From: Bryobacterales bacterium
Lineage (GTDB): Bacteria; Acidobacteriota; Terriglobia; Bryobacterales; Bryobacteraceae
DNA length: 61,819 bases
Direction: 5' to 3'
NCBI GenBank assembly: GCA_020847045.1
Contig: JADLCT010000091.1
Coordinates: forward strand, 1-61,819
Shown here: positions 26,113-35,391 of the stretch, piece after piece
Position numbering within the stretch: the first letter of the stretch is position 1
Layout: each line of letters begins with the position of its first letter
The notes under the pieces: generated by a model
Database searches by the model: none
Told to the model about the DNA's origin: nothing
The model's input: only the letters and a program-made list of their open reading frames with translations
Translations under genes and position numbers: made by a program

Positions 26113-27267
26113 ATGAAGCCCGATTTCTCTCGAACGTTGAGCCGCCGCTGTCTGCTGGCCGGGGCCGTGACCACACCCTTCGCACTTTCCGCCGCGAAGG
26201 TCGGCCCGATCACGGTGATCACGCACCAGCCGCGCTTTTATCACGCCTGGCCAACGCTGCTGCGCCGCCGGAATGGCGAGCTCCTCGTCGCCTACTCGGG
26301 CGGACGCGAGGGCCATGTGTGTCCCTTCGGCCGCGTGGAGATCATCCGTTCCAACGACAACGGACTCACCTGGAGCTGGTCCCAGGTCGTCATGGATACG
26401 CCCATTGATGATCGCGACGCGGGCGTGGTGGAAACGCCGAAAGGCACGCTGCTGGTTTCCACCTTCACCTCGCTGGCCTTCGAACAGCCTTTCCGCGAAG
26501 CCAAGGGCTGGAGCGCCGAGCGGACCGAACGCTGGCAGTCCGTGTACCGCGCCACCACGGCGGAGCAGCGCCAAAGTCTCATCGGCTCGTGGCTGGTGCG
26601 CTCCACCGACGGCGGCCTCACCTGGTCATCCCCTTACCGCGTTCCGGTCATGGCGCCGCACGGCCCTGTCGCCACGCCCTCCGGGCGGCTTCTGTATGCG
26701 GGTGTCGAATACCCGGATGGGGCCAGCCGCCGCGTGGGGGTGTGGGAGTCCACCGACGATGGACTCACTTGGCAGTGGCTGGGCCGCATTCCCGGCCGCA
26801 CGGGTGACAACACCGGCGACTTCCACGAACTGCATCTCGTCGAGGCGGCCAACGGACATCTGATCGCGCAGGTCCGCAATCACAACGCCGCCAACAACCG
26901 CGAAACGCTCCAAGCGGAGTCCACCGACGGCGGGCGCACCTGGAGCACGGTTCATCCCATCGGCGTCTGGGGCCTTCCGTCGCACCTGCTCCGGCTGCGC
27001 GACGGCAATTTGTTGATGACCTACGGGTACCGCCGCGCGCCACGCGGCAACCACGCCCGGCTGAGCCGTGACAACGGCCAAAGCTGGAGCGAGCCGGTGA
27101 TTCTGTCCAATGACGGCACGGGCGACCTTGGATATCCGTCCACGGCCGAACTGGCCTCGGGCGATCTGCTCACCGTGTGGTATGAGCACAAACAGTCCGG
27201 CGCGACGCCCGAAACGCTGCCCGCCGGTCCGCTCTCGGTTCTGCGCCAGGCGCGCTGGCGATTGTAG
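26113..27267 (+). CDS. Exported sialidase-like (BNR/Asp-box) beta-propeller enzyme
   Basis: The 384-residue product has a Tat-like N terminus (SRTLSRRCLLAGAV). Five Asp-box motifs follow: SNDNGLTWSW, STDGGLTWSS, STDDGLTWQW, STDGGRTWST and SRDNGQSWSE. This spacing defines a six-bladed sialidase fold. An Arg-rich opening (YHAWPTLLRRRNGELLVAYSGGR) fits the substrate-binding region. It probably cleaves exo-glycosidic bonds, but related proteins act on other sugars. I start at ATG 26113 because of the Tat signal; ATG 26068 is in frame. Confidence 0.82.
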   Translation: MKPDFSRTLSRRCLLAGAVTTPFALSAAKVGPITVITHQPRFYHAWPTLLRRRNGELLVAYSGGREGHVCPFGRVEIIRSNDNGLTWSWSQVVMDTPIDDRDAGVVETPKGTLLVSTFTSLAFEQPFREAKGWSAERTERWQSVYRATTAEQRQSLIGSWLVRSTDGGLTWSSPYRVPVMAPHGPVATPSGRLLYAGVEYPDGASRRVGVWESTDDGLTWQWLGRIPGRTGDNTGDFHELHLVEAANGHLIAQVRNHNAANNRETLQAESTDGGRTWSTVHPIGVWGLPSHLLRLRDGNLLMTYGYRRAPRGNHARLSRDNGQSWSEPVILSNDGTGDLGYPSTAELASGDLLTVWYEHKQSGATPETLPAGPLSVLRQARWRL

Positions 27268-27320
27268 AGCTAAACGCCGCCGCCGCCGGCTATCATAGGT
27301 GATTGTCCGCACACACGCCC

Positions 27321-27767
27321 ATGCCCGCTTCCGCGCCGCCGCGGCATAATCAGAAGCTCTCCATCGCGCTCGTGTTTGTGTGCACCATTCTGGGGGCCGC
27401 GGCCCAGATCCTGATGAAATCCGGCGCCAGCAGCACCGAGGCCTCAGGACCGCTGGCGCTGATCGCCGCCATCTTCACCAACTGGCATCTGTTTGCCGGC
27501 TACGCCTTGTATGGCCTCTCCACCGTCGTGCTCATCATCGCGCTCAAGTACGGCCAGCTTTCCATCCTCTATCCCGTCATCGCCCTGACGTATGTCTGGG
27601 TCACCATCCTTTCGGTGGTTCTCTATAACGAAACGCTGAACCCCTTCAAACTGATCGGTCTCACCACAGTGGTGCTGGGCGTCGCGGTGCTCGGGCGGGG
27701 CCTGCAGCGGAGCGCTCCGCCGCCGGATGAGGATCCCGGCTATCCTCACGAGGTTCCGATGGCATGA
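27321..27767 (+). CDS. SMR/EamA-type half-transporter, first of a pair
   Basis: The 148-residue protein has four hydrophobic helices: IALVFVCTILGAAAQILMKSG, then LFAGYALYGLSTVVLIIALKYG, LSILYPVIALTYVWVTILSVVLYNE and LIGLTTVVLGVAVLG. It belongs to the four-helix drug/metabolite transporter group (EmrE, ArnE/ArnF). The YPV-A pattern in helix 3 resembles ArnE/F, which flip lipid-linked sugars. The stop overlaps the next gene start (ATGA), so the two probably form a heterodimer. Confidence 0.82.
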   Translation: MPASAPPRHNQKLSIALVFVCTILGAAAQILMKSGASSTEASGPLALIAAIFTNWHLFAGYALYGLSTVVLIIALKYGQLSILYPVIALTYVWVTILSVVLYNETLNPFKLIGLTTVVLGVAVLGRGLQRSAPPPDEDPGYPHEVPMA

Positions 27768-28117
27768 CCACCCCGGTCTCGTCCATCCTCCTGGTTCTGG
27801 CCGCCAGCTTTGTGGGCAGCTTCGGCGCGGCCTTCCTCAAATCCGGCGCCGACCGCCTGCACCGCCAGCTCATGACGCTGCTCACCAATTGGAGGCTGGC
27901 GCTGGGAATCTTCTTTTTTCTCGCCTCCTCGCTCCTCTACCTGCGCGGCATTAAGCACGGCGAGCTCACCATCCTCTACCCGATGGTGTCGCTCGGCAAT
28001 GTCTGGACGCTCATCTGGTCGCGGCTCATCTTCCACGAGGCCATCACACGCCAGAAGCTCGCCGGCGTGTCGCTGATTCTGCTGGGCATCGTGTTCCTGG
28101 CGTTTGGCGGACGCTAG
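27764..28117 (+). CDS. SMR/EamA-type half-transporter, second of a pair
   Basis: The 117-residue protein has four helices: ILLVLAASFVGSFGAAFLKSG, WRLALGIFFFLASSLLYLRGIKHG, LTILYPMVSLGNVWTLIWSRLIFHE and LAGVSLILLGIVFLAF. It is paralogous to the preceding gene and overlaps it by 4 bp. As with ArnE/ArnF, two different halves suggest an obligate heterodimer. Substrate unknown; lipid-linked sugar or amphipathic export are options. Confidence 0.82.
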   Translation: MTTPVSSILLVLAASFVGSFGAAFLKSGADRLHRQLMTLLTNWRLALGIFFFLASSLLYLRGIKHGELTILYPMVSLGNVWTLIWSRLIFHEAITRQKLAGVSLILLGIVFLAFGGR

Positions 28118-28127
28118 CCATCCCGCG

Positions 28128-28883
28128 TCACACGTCCGGCTTGGCGTCAAAGCTGGCCAGCGCTTTGCCCGCTCCATCCAGCAACTCCAGCCGCCCGCCC
28201 TCGACCCTGTAGCTCTTCACCTGGGACAGGGCTTTGCGGAACTCGTCCTCCAGTTCCATCCCCTGGGCGCACGCCATCAGGGTCCCCATGCCGTGACCGA
28301 AGCTGAGCTTGCCCGCGCTGGTTTTATAGCTCGCGGAAAACTGATTGCAGCCCGTGAAGCCGCCCGCGCGCTGATCCTCGTGGTGGAACACCAGGTAGGG
28401 TTCCTTTTGTCCCTGAGCCAGCGAGACCGGTTTTCCCGCCAGCTCCGCCAGCGTCCAGTGAGTGCCGGCCAGTGGCGCGGGAGCCGCCGGCGAGGATGGC
28501 CGAACGCCGCGCATCAGGATGGTCCCCGCGTCGCGGCCCTTGCCCCGTGTCAGCACGCGCACGGACTCCGAGACAAAGCGCGGACGCCCATCCACCAGCA
28601 CCCTGGCTCTAATCACATACGTTCGCCGTTTCCTGACCTTCGCCTTGTCATAGGTGATCGTGAAAGCATACGGCGGCTGCCCGGCATCGGCCTTTCGCAT
28701 CTGGCCTAGAGTGACGGGCTGTGCGCCGGGCTTTCCCACCTCCTCCAGAGCCGCTTCGAACACCGCTCCGGGCGGCATGGCGATTCGCTCGCGGTACAGC
28801 GCCGTTCCGGTCACCTCGGCGGGTTGTGGTCCGGCCAGCAGGACCGGACAGAGCAGAGCCGCCGAACAAATGATTCCACGCAT
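28128..28883 (-). CDS. Secreted YbaY (YscW-like) plus META domain protein
   Basis: The 251-residue product has a signal peptide (MRGIICSAALLCPVLLAG). A YbaY/YscW-type beta domain follows at residues about 22-112 (VTGTALYRERIAMPPGAVFEAALEEV), then a META/HslJ domain at about 138-250 (LAGTHWTLAELAGKPVSL, GCNQFSASYKTSAGKLSFG, METTACA-like MGTLMACAQGMELEDEF). This two-domain order occurs in other bacterial envelope proteins, where META domains are linked to stress resistance. It is convergent with the half-transporter pair. Confidence 0.83.
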   Translation of the reverse strand: MRGIICSAALLCPVLLAGPQPAEVTGTALYRERIAMPPGAVFEAALEEVGKPGAQPVTLGQMRKADAGQPPYAFTITYDKAKVRKRRTYVIRARVLVDGRPRFVSESVRVLTRGKGRDAGTILMRGVRPSSPAAPAPLAGTHWTLAELAGKPVSLAQGQKEPYLVFHHEDQRAGGFTGCNQFSASYKTSAGKLSFGHGMGTLMACAQGMELEDEFRKALSQVKSYRVEGGRLELLDGAGKALASFDAKPDV

Positions 28884-28971
28884 CGCAAGCCTCCTAACCT
28901 ATCCTGGCACGCCCTGTCACGTCCTGGCGTGGCAGACCGCGCGGCGTGGAAGACAAACCTGGATTACCCAC

Positions 28972-29000
28972 TTCTCACCATACAAACCGGATGCTATACT
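28972..29000 (+). promoter_or_regulatory. Possible promoter of the beta-propeller gene
   Basis: TATACT (28995-29000) is preceded at 17 bp by TTCTCA (28972-28977), 91 bp upstream of the ATG at 29091. The -10 is good, the -35 poor. Confidence 0.35.
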
Positions 29001-29090
29001 CCGCGCAAGTCTTGACCCGGAACGTTCGCGGACGCTCTCTTCTTCATGGTCAAACGGTTCAGGGTAAGCCAATCAGAGGAGCCAAACAGC

Positions 29091-31121
29091 ATGCAATTGA
29101 GGAAAATTGCAACGGTCGCGCTGCGGCGATGTGACGGGATCCTGGCGCTCTCCCTATTTCTACTGATGCCCGGTGTTACACCGGCACAAAACATGAGCTG
29201 GGTGCGGCAATACGGCACCACGCGGGTCGACCAGGGCGGGGCCATCGCCTACGGTGAATTCGGCGTCTTTTCAGCCGGCGACACGGTGGGCGAGTTTCCG
29301 GGCGAGACACGCACCCACCCGAACAACAAGGATGCATTTGTCAGTCTGCATGATGAGAACGGCAAATTGAGATGGGTCCGCCAGTTTGGCTCCACCAACG
29401 GCGTCGAGGACGGGGCCACGGCCGTGGCCGCCGATGGCTCGGGCGCCTATGTAGTTGGTACGACACTGGGGACGCTGCCGGGGATGTCGCTCGTGGGCGG
29501 ACGCGACATCTTCATACGGAAGTACGATGGCGAAGGCAACGTACTGTGGACCAAGCAGTCCGGCACCACGGCGGGCGATTGGGCGCTGGCGGCGCTGGCC
29601 CATACCACCGGCCTTTATGTGGCCGGCTACATCGAATGTTGCGGCGGCTCCGTACCGGGACAGCCACCCCTGAGTGGACAGGATGCTTTCGTTTCCAAGT
29701 TCGATGGAAACGGGAATCTGGTGTGGACCAAGCTCATCAGCACGAATAACTCGGAGAGGGCCGTGTCGCTGGCCGCCGACATCACGGGCGTGTATGTGGG
29801 CGGAGTGACCGGCGGCGTGTTGAAAGCGAGCGCGGGGGGCATGGACGCCTTTGTCCGCAAGTTCGACTTCGACGGCAATATTCTGTGGACCGCGCAGTTC
29901 GGCGCCATGACGGCCAGCGGAGTGGGGGCCAACGACGAGTTGTACGCCGTGGGCGTGGGATTGGGCGGCGTGTATGTCTCGGGCGCGACGCCGATGGGCA
30001 TATTTCCAGGACAAACCTTCTCGGGAGGACTCTGGGACGCCTATGTGGCCAAGCTGAGCCCGGACGGGGTGCTCCAATGGGTCAGACAGTTCGGCAGCAC
30101 GGGCGACGATCATGCGTATGCCCTGGCCGTGGGCCTGGGGCACATTCTGGTGGGCGGCGGAGCGGGCGGCGCGCTGCCAGGACAGACTCACGCCGGTAAC
30201 GAGGATGCTTTCCTGCGGCTGTACGACCTGGACGGCAACCTGCTGAACACCCGCCAGTTCGGCAATGGCGGCAACGATAGCGTGAACGCCATCGCAGCCT
30301 ACAGGGGAGGTTTCCTGGCCGGCGGTGTGAAGAATGGAACGTCGCTGCAACTGGAAACCATCGGTGACCTCGACATGTTTGCCATGAAACTGGTGCCGCC
30401 GCCCGTGGTGCCCGAAGGCGCCATTCTGAACGCCGCCAGCTTCGCCACCCAGCAGGCCCCGCTGGCCCCCGGTTCGCTGGCCGTGGTGTTCGGGGCCTAT
30501 CTGAATGACGGCTCGAATGCGTCTTCCACCTCCATCGGCCCGGACGGCAAGGTGGTGACCACGCTCGGCGGGACGGCCGTAACGGTGAATAACGTTCCGG
30601 CGCCGCTTCTCTATTCGCTCCCCGGCCAGCTTGCGATCCAGATTCCCTTCGAGGTGGCCGGACTGTCCTCGGCTCCGGTCAGGATCACCACCGGCGGACA
30701 AACCAGCGCCTCACGCTCCATCAACATCGCGCCCGCCGCCCCTGGCTTATTTACCGTGAACATGAATGGCTCGGGGGATGCCATTGTCGTGCACTCGGAC
30801 GGCGTGACTCTGGTGACGATACAAAATCCGGCCAAGCCCAACGAGGTCGTGGTCATGTACGGCACCGGCCTGGGAGCGCTGAACCCGACCCTGGAGACGG
30901 GCGCCCTGTCGGGAGCCGGTACGGCCGTCTCACCCACCGTGCTGTTGTTCGGTACGGTTCCGGCCACGATCGACTATGCGGGCACAACTCCGGGTTACCT
31001 CGGGTTGAACCAGATCAACGCGCGGATACCGGCGAATCCGCCCTTTGGCAACGCCGTGCCCATCCTGTTCTCGGCGGGCGGCCGGCAGTCCAACGTGGCG
31101 GCCATCGCCATCGCTCCGTAA
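29091..31121 (+). CDS. Secreted SBBP-type beta-propeller with Solibacter C-terminal domain
   Basis: The 676-residue product has a signal peptide, then about six repeats of roughly 55-60 residues sharing LxWVRQFGST...G and GGVYVGG (examples: LRWVRQFGSTNG, LVWTKLISTNN, LQWVRQFGSTGD, NTRQFGNGGND). These are typical beta-propeller blades. From about residue 445 it ends in a beta-rich domain (GAILNAASF, LAPGSLAVVFG, LQIQIP-like LAIQIPFEV, VVMYGTGLG, GLNQINARIP) matching the TIGR03437 family, which is greatly expanded in Candidatus Solibacter. An SD-like AGAGGAG supports ATG 29091. It is probably extracellular; the ligand is unknown. Confidence 0.9.
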   Translation: MQLRKIATVALRRCDGILALSLFLLMPGVTPAQNMSWVRQYGTTRVDQGGAIAYGEFGVFSAGDTVGEFPGETRTHPNNKDAFVSLHDENGKLRWVRQFGSTNGVEDGATAVAADGSGAYVVGTTLGTLPGMSLVGGRDIFIRKYDGEGNVLWTKQSGTTAGDWALAALAHTTGLYVAGYIECCGGSVPGQPPLSGQDAFVSKFDGNGNLVWTKLISTNNSERAVSLAADITGVYVGGVTGGVLKASAGGMDAFVRKFDFDGNILWTAQFGAMTASGVGANDELYAVGVGLGGVYVSGATPMGIFPGQTFSGGLWDAYVAKLSPDGVLQWVRQFGSTGDDHAYALAVGLGHILVGGGAGGALPGQTHAGNEDAFLRLYDLDGNLLNTRQFGNGGNDSVNAIAAYRGGFLAGGVKNGTSLQLETIGDLDMFAMKLVPPPVVPEGAILNAASFATQQAPLAPGSLAVVFGAYLNDGSNASSTSIGPDGKVVTTLGGTAVTVNNVPAPLLYSLPGQLAIQIPFEVAGLSSAPVRITTGGQTSASRSINIAPAAPGLFTVNMNGSGDAIVVHSDGVTLVTIQNPAKPNEVVVMYGTGLGALNPTLETGALSGAGTAVSPTVLLFGTVPATIDYAGTTPGYLGLNQINARIPANPPFGNAVPILFSAGGRQSNVAAIAIAP

Positions 31122-31134
31122 CCCCATTCACAGG

Positions 31135-31162
31135 CCGGGCCCGTGCGAGCATACGGGTCCGG
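31135..31162 (+). terminator. Terminator-like hairpin after propeller gene
   Basis: CCGGGCCCGT pairs with ACGGGTCCGG (one G-U pair) around an 8-base loop, 13 bp after the stop. No T-run follows. Confidence 0.5.
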
Positions 31163-31393
31163 CGCCCTTCCCCGCTCCCTCCTCAGTGAATCCCCTTGCC
31201 GCCGATCTATGCGGCCCAGCAATCTTTGTCTACTGGTACCGGAAGATAGCGATCAGTGTGCGCCGGGGTATTGCTTATTTACTCTCGTTTGTAAGATAAG
31301 CTTAAAGGTAGTGAAAACTTTTGCCGACATACGGGGTTGGCGTAAGTATCCAGTAAATGGGTGATCACTTTATCTTGACAAGGAGGTACTGTT
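31163..31393 (+). other. AT-richer leader region of the DUF1800 gene
   Basis: No ORF. From about 31260 the sequence is clearly poorer in GC than the surrounding genome (TATTGCTTATTTACTC, AAGATAAGCTTAAAGG). It ends in a perfect AGGAGG (31381-31386) 7 bp before the ATG. It probably contains the promoter, but no convincing -35/-10 pair stands out. Confidence 0.5.
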
Positions 31394-33199
31394 ATGAAAG
31401 CGTACCTATACATAATCGTAAGTATTCTTGGGTTACTTCCACAAAGTGTCATGATTGCGGCGCAAGGGCCGGCGGTACAAGGGGTGCGTCTCAGTGAATT
31501 GGCCTCCGGGAGCCTGGTCATCACGCTCTCGGCTCGTGGGTGGAATCCGGACATGCAGGTGCTTGTGGGTGGAGTGCCTGCGGTGGTGGAACAGGCAACC
31601 GGGGACGAGCTCCGTGTGCGTGTGCCCATAGAAGCGGCTCCGGGTGGAATGGCCGCCGTGCGGATCGGGGATGGCGCGGCGGGCGGGCAGGTTTCGGTGT
31701 ACCGCGTCGAACCGGTAAACGCCGTGGTTAGTTTGCGCGCGGCGGCTCGATTTCTCGAACAGGCATCGTGGGGCCCGAGCCCGCAGAGTCTGGCCGAGGT
31801 GCGGCAAATCGGCTTTGAACGCTACATTGAGCAGCAGTTCGCCGAGCCGGCGTCTGATTTTCCGGAACCGCCCGAGGCCAGCGACCAGCAATCGCTGACG
31901 CCCGCGCAGCGGCGTTTCTTCACCAACGCGATCAACGGCCGGGACCAGTTGCGGCAAAGGGTCGCCTTCGCACTGCACCAGATTCTGGTGGTGTCGGCGG
32001 TGAAGAACAACCAGGCGCGCATGATGGTGCCCTATCTGCGGCTGCTGCAGACGCGGGCGTTCGGCAACTACCACGACATTCTTCGTGAAATGACGCTGAA
32101 CCCCGGCATGGGCCGCTATCTGGACATGGTGAACAACGACAAGCCGAATCCGGCCACCGGCATCCGGTCGAATGAAAACTATGCCCGTGAAGTGATGCAG
32201 TTGTTCTCCATCGGCACGGTGAAGCTGAACCTGGACGGCACAACGGTGTTGGACAGCGAAGGCAATCCGGTTCCCGCCTATGACCAGAAGGTGATCGAGC
32301 AGCTCGCCCTGGCGTTGACCGGATGGAGCTATCCTCCGCTGCCGGGCCAACCGGCGCGCTCGCACAACCCGGCCAACTATGACGGCCGGATGGTGGCCTG
32401 GGAAGCCAATCACGACACCTCGGCCAAGCGCCTGATCGACGGCTTTATGTTACCAGCCGGACAGACGGCGCAACAGGATTTGGACGGCGCTCTGCGCCAC
32501 CTGTTCGAGCACCCCAACGTGGGTCCCTTTTTGGCCCGGCGGCTGATCGGCAGCCTGGTGATGAGCAATCCGTCGCCCTGGTATGTGGCCCGCGTGGCGG
32601 CGGCTTTCGGCGCCAACCGCGACGGCGTGCGCGGCGACATGAAAGCCGTGGTGCGCGCGATTCTGTTGGACCCGGAAGCGCGGGAGGGCGACTCCTCGGA
32701 GATCCCGGCCCATTTCGGCCACCTGCGCGAACCGGTGCTCTACACAACGGCCATGCTGCGGAGCTTCGGCGCGCGTCTGGCCGATCCTCATTCGCTGGCC
32801 GGCCGCACGAGCCAGATGGGGCAGAACGTCTACTTCCCGCCGACGGTCTTTAACTACTTCCCGCTGCTCTACCAGATTCCGAACTCCGTGCTGTCAGGCC
32901 CCGAGTTCGAGATTCTGACGCCTTCGGCCGCGCTGGCCCGCGTAAACCTGGCCGACGCGGTGGCTTTCGGGCGGCTGGGACAAACCCTGACGCTCGATCT
33001 GACCCCCTACATCGACATGGCGTCCGACGCCGGAGCGTTGGTGGAGTCGCTTAATCACTCGATGATGCGCGGCGCGATGTCGTCCGACATGCGGGATGCG
33101 GTGCTGCGTGCCGTGGAGGCCACGGCCGATCCCTTGCTCCGCGCCCAGACGGCGGTCTACCTGGTGGCCGCATCCCCTCAGTACCAGACCCAGAGATAA
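31394..33199 (+). CDS. Secreted DUF1800 protein with N-terminal IPT/TIG-like domain
   Basis: The 601-residue product starts with a signal peptide (MKAYLYIIVSILGLLPQSVMIAAQ). An Ig-like IPT region (about 25-110) precedes the DUF1800 domain: ARFLEQASWGPSPQSLAEVRQIGFERYIEQQF, RVAFALHQILVVS, GRYLDMVNNDKPNPATGIRSNENYAREVMQLFSIG and the C-terminal NVYFPPTVFNYFP. DUF1800 function is unknown; it is usually paired with DUF1501, as here (15-bp gap). AGGAGG precedes the ATG. Confidence 0.93.
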   Translation: MKAYLYIIVSILGLLPQSVMIAAQGPAVQGVRLSELASGSLVITLSARGWNPDMQVLVGGVPAVVEQATGDELRVRVPIEAAPGGMAAVRIGDGAAGGQVSVYRVEPVNAVVSLRAAARFLEQASWGPSPQSLAEVRQIGFERYIEQQFAEPASDFPEPPEASDQQSLTPAQRRFFTNAINGRDQLRQRVAFALHQILVVSAVKNNQARMMVPYLRLLQTRAFGNYHDILREMTLNPGMGRYLDMVNNDKPNPATGIRSNENYAREVMQLFSIGTVKLNLDGTTVLDSEGNPVPAYDQKVIEQLALALTGWSYPPLPGQPARSHNPANYDGRMVAWEANHDTSAKRLIDGFMLPAGQTAQQDLDGALRHLFEHPNVGPFLARRLIGSLVMSNPSPWYVARVAAAFGANRDGVRGDMKAVVRAILLDPEAREGDSSEIPAHFGHLREPVLYTTAMLRSFGARLADPHSLAGRTSQMGQNVYFPPTVFNYFPLLYQIPNSVLSGPEFEILTPSAALARVNLADAVAFGRLGQTLTLDLTPYIDMASDAGALVESLNHSMMRGAMSSDMRDAVLRAVEATADPLLRAQTAVYLVAASPQYQTQR

Positions 33200-33214
33200 A
33201 CAGGAGACACCACC

Positions 33215-34534
33215 ATGCTGACCAGACGAAGCTTACTCCATTCGCTCGCCGCATCGGGACTGATGGCCAGGCTGCAGCCCGCCGCGCGCGCGGCCGGCGC
33301 CGACTACAAGGCGCTGGTATGCGTTTTTCTGTTTGGGGGCAACGACAGCAACAACGTCATCGTCCCATTGGGAGCCGAACAATACCGCGAGTACACACGC
33401 GCCCGCGGCGGCATCGCACTGCCTCAGGCCTCACTGCTGCCGGTGGCCACGGCGGGCGGCGCTTCCTACGGCTTCCACCCGAGGCTGGGCGATCTCCAGC
33501 AACTCTACACACGGAAGAAGCTCGCCGTGGTGGCCAACGTCGGCATGTTGACGCGGCCCACCACGCGCGATGAATACCGCCAGAGGTCGAAACCGCTGCC
33601 AGTGAACCTGTTCTCGCACTCCGACCAGCAGACGCAGTGGCAGTGCTCCTACCCGGACACGAGCTCCCGCACGGGCTGGGGCGGGCGTGCCGGCGACCTG
33701 GCCCAGACCTACAATACGGACAGAAGTTTCACCAACATCTCCCTTTCCGGGAACACGATCTTTCTGGAGGGCCAGGAGGCGCGCGCCACGCTGGTGACCG
33801 TGGGCGGCGTGACGGGACTGTCGGGCTTCAACGACACGGCGCCGTCGCAGGCCCGCTTGCGCGGCATGATGGACCTGCTCAACATCAATGAGGGCTCGGC
33901 GCTCGTGCAGGTCCTGAACGATTCGACGCTCGAGGGATTGCGCATCACGCAAACGCTGAGCGCCGCCACGACGGGCAATTCCAGTTTGAGCACCAGATTT
34001 CCGGCCACCTCGCTCGGCAGGCAACTGGAGTCGGTCGCGCGGATCATCAAGATGCGCGGCGAACTGGGCGTCAACCGGCAGATCTTCTTCTGTTCGCTCG
34101 GCGGCTTCGACACGCATATCAATCAGCTCACCACGCACGAAACCCTGCTCGGCCAGTTGGGACCTGCCCTGGCCGCCTTCCACGCCTCCACGCAGGAGCT
34201 GGGTGTCGAGCAACAGGTGACGGCGTTCACCGAATCCGAGTTCAGCCGGACGCTGCAACAAAGCTCCGGGGCGGGCTCGGACCACGGCTGGGGCTCGCAT
34301 CACATTGTCGTCGGCGGCGCCGTGAGCGGCGGCGACCTTTATGGCCGCTTTCCCACCCTGGCCATGGGCGGGCCGGACGACGCCACAGGCCGCGGCGTGT
34401 GGGTTCCCACCACGTCGGTCGATCAGTACGCGGCCACGTTTGCCTCCTGGCTCGGCATGGATCAGGCCGGGCTGGCCGGGATCTTCCCCAACCTGGCGAA
34501 CTTTCCGCAGCAAAAGCTGGCTTTCCTCGGCTGA
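33215..34534 (+). CDS. Exported DUF1501 protein (sulfatase-fold superfamily)
   Basis: The 439-residue protein begins MLTRRSLLHSLAASGLMARL, a Tat-like signal. The DUF1501 core follows: LVCVFLFGGNDSNNVIVPLG, GFHPRLGDLQQLY, VNLFSHSDQQTQWQ, CSLGGFDTHINQL, FTESEFSRTLQQSSGAGSDHGWGSHHIVVGG. The DSNN, DTH and DHG.G.HH segments resemble the metal sites of alkaline-phosphatase/sulfatase folds. Its biological role is not established. Paired with the DUF1800 gene upstream (15 bp), with CAGGAGA before the ATG. Confidence 0.93.
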   Translation: MLTRRSLLHSLAASGLMARLQPAARAAGADYKALVCVFLFGGNDSNNVIVPLGAEQYREYTRARGGIALPQASLLPVATAGGASYGFHPRLGDLQQLYTRKKLAVVANVGMLTRPTTRDEYRQRSKPLPVNLFSHSDQQTQWQCSYPDTSSRTGWGGRAGDLAQTYNTDRSFTNISLSGNTIFLEGQEARATLVTVGGVTGLSGFNDTAPSQARLRGMMDLLNINEGSALVQVLNDSTLEGLRITQTLSAATTGNSSLSTRFPATSLGRQLESVARIIKMRGELGVNRQIFFCSLGGFDTHINQLTTHETLLGQLGPALAAFHASTQELGVEQQVTAFTESEFSRTLQQSSGAGSDHGWGSHHIVVGGAVSGGDLYGRFPTLAMGGPDDATGRGVWVPTTSVDQYAATFASWLGMDQAGLAGIFPNLANFPQQKLAFLG

Positions 34535-34594
34535 TGCGCCCATCGCGGTGGTAAGCTGCGGCGGGAACGCAGGCGGCGGTGATAGCCTGATTCC

Positions 34595-34999
34595 ATGTTC
34601 GGCTGGTTCAAACGAGCCAAGCCGCCGGCGGCCCCGCCGCCGCTGCGTGGCGCGCCCGAGGTCCGGCGCCTGAAAACATATCAGGCCGAAACCGGTTTCG
34701 TGTATCAGTATTACTTCGACGGCTGGCGTCCCATCGACGGAGCGCGCGAATTCATCTTCGTCGCTTCGCCGGACCGCGCCCGCTATTCGGCCATCGCCGT
34801 GCACATCGACAACGCGGCCGTCTATCATTGGGAGGCCGTGCGGGGCAGGGAACTGCTCTCGGCCGAACAGCACGCGGTCGCTAAGATCGCCCTGTTCGCC
34901 GCCCTGGACGAACGCGCGCCCGCCGCCGCCGGCGCGACGCCGGTCCGCGTGGGCCCCGCGCAGTTGAAAGACATACTGAAGCAGCTCGGCCGCGATTAA
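34595..34999 (+). CDS. Hypothetical protein
   Basis: The 134-residue protein has no signal peptide or helices. It starts MFGWFKRAKPPAAPPPLRG (basic then Pro-rich), then a compact mixed region (TYQAETGFVYQYYFDGWRP, REFIFVASPDRARYSAIAVHI, YHWEAVRGRELLSAEQHAVAKIALF). I do not recognise the family. Frame, GC pattern and position between two co-oriented genes support coding. Confidence 0.65.
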   Translation: MFGWFKRAKPPAAPPPLRGAPEVRRLKTYQAETGFVYQYYFDGWRPIDGAREFIFVASPDRARYSAIAVHIDNAAVYHWEAVRGRELLSAEQHAVAKIALFAALDERAPAAAGATPVRVGPAQLKDILKQLGRD

Positions 35000-35037
35000 C
35001 CTGGCCGGCGTCATTCGATCAAGACCTGAGAGTTCAC

Positions 35038-35391
35038 ATGCTCCTCCTCCGCTGGCTGATTGGCTTACTCTCCGCGATGGCGCTGGCCGTGTTTGCGCTC
35101 ATCCTGGTTGTGGGCAAGGGTTTTGAAATCTACCGGAGCGGCGCCGCTTCCGTAGACATCACGCGCGTGGCGGCCGTGGTGGGCGCGCCGCTGCTGCTGG
35201 CCGCCATGCTGGTTTCGGTTTTTACGCCAGGGGCGCGCCTGTTTCTCCACCTCACCGCCGCGGCCGTACTGCTCGCCTGCGCGGGCTGCGTCTGGATCAT
35301 CCGGACGAACCCGGGCGAGGGGACGCTCTATCTCTGCTTCTTCGGCCTTTGGCTGCTCTATTACGCGCTCAGTGTTGGGGGCCATCGCTAG
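35038..35391 (+). CDS. Small four-helix membrane protein, unknown
   Basis: The 117-residue protein consists of four hydrophobic helices (LLLRWLIGLLSAMALAVFAL, VAAVVGAPLLLAAMLVSVF, LFLHLTAAAVLLACAGCVW, LYLCFFGLWLLYYAL) joined by short loops. No charged residue lies inside the helices. Not recognised. It precedes yebC by 73 bp on the same strand. Confidence 0.65.
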   Translation: MLLLRWLIGLLSAMALAVFALILVVGKGFEIYRSGAASVDITRVAAVVGAPLLLAAMLVSVFTPGARLFLHLTAAAVLLACAGCVWIIRTNPGEGTLYLCFFGLWLLYYALSVGGHR

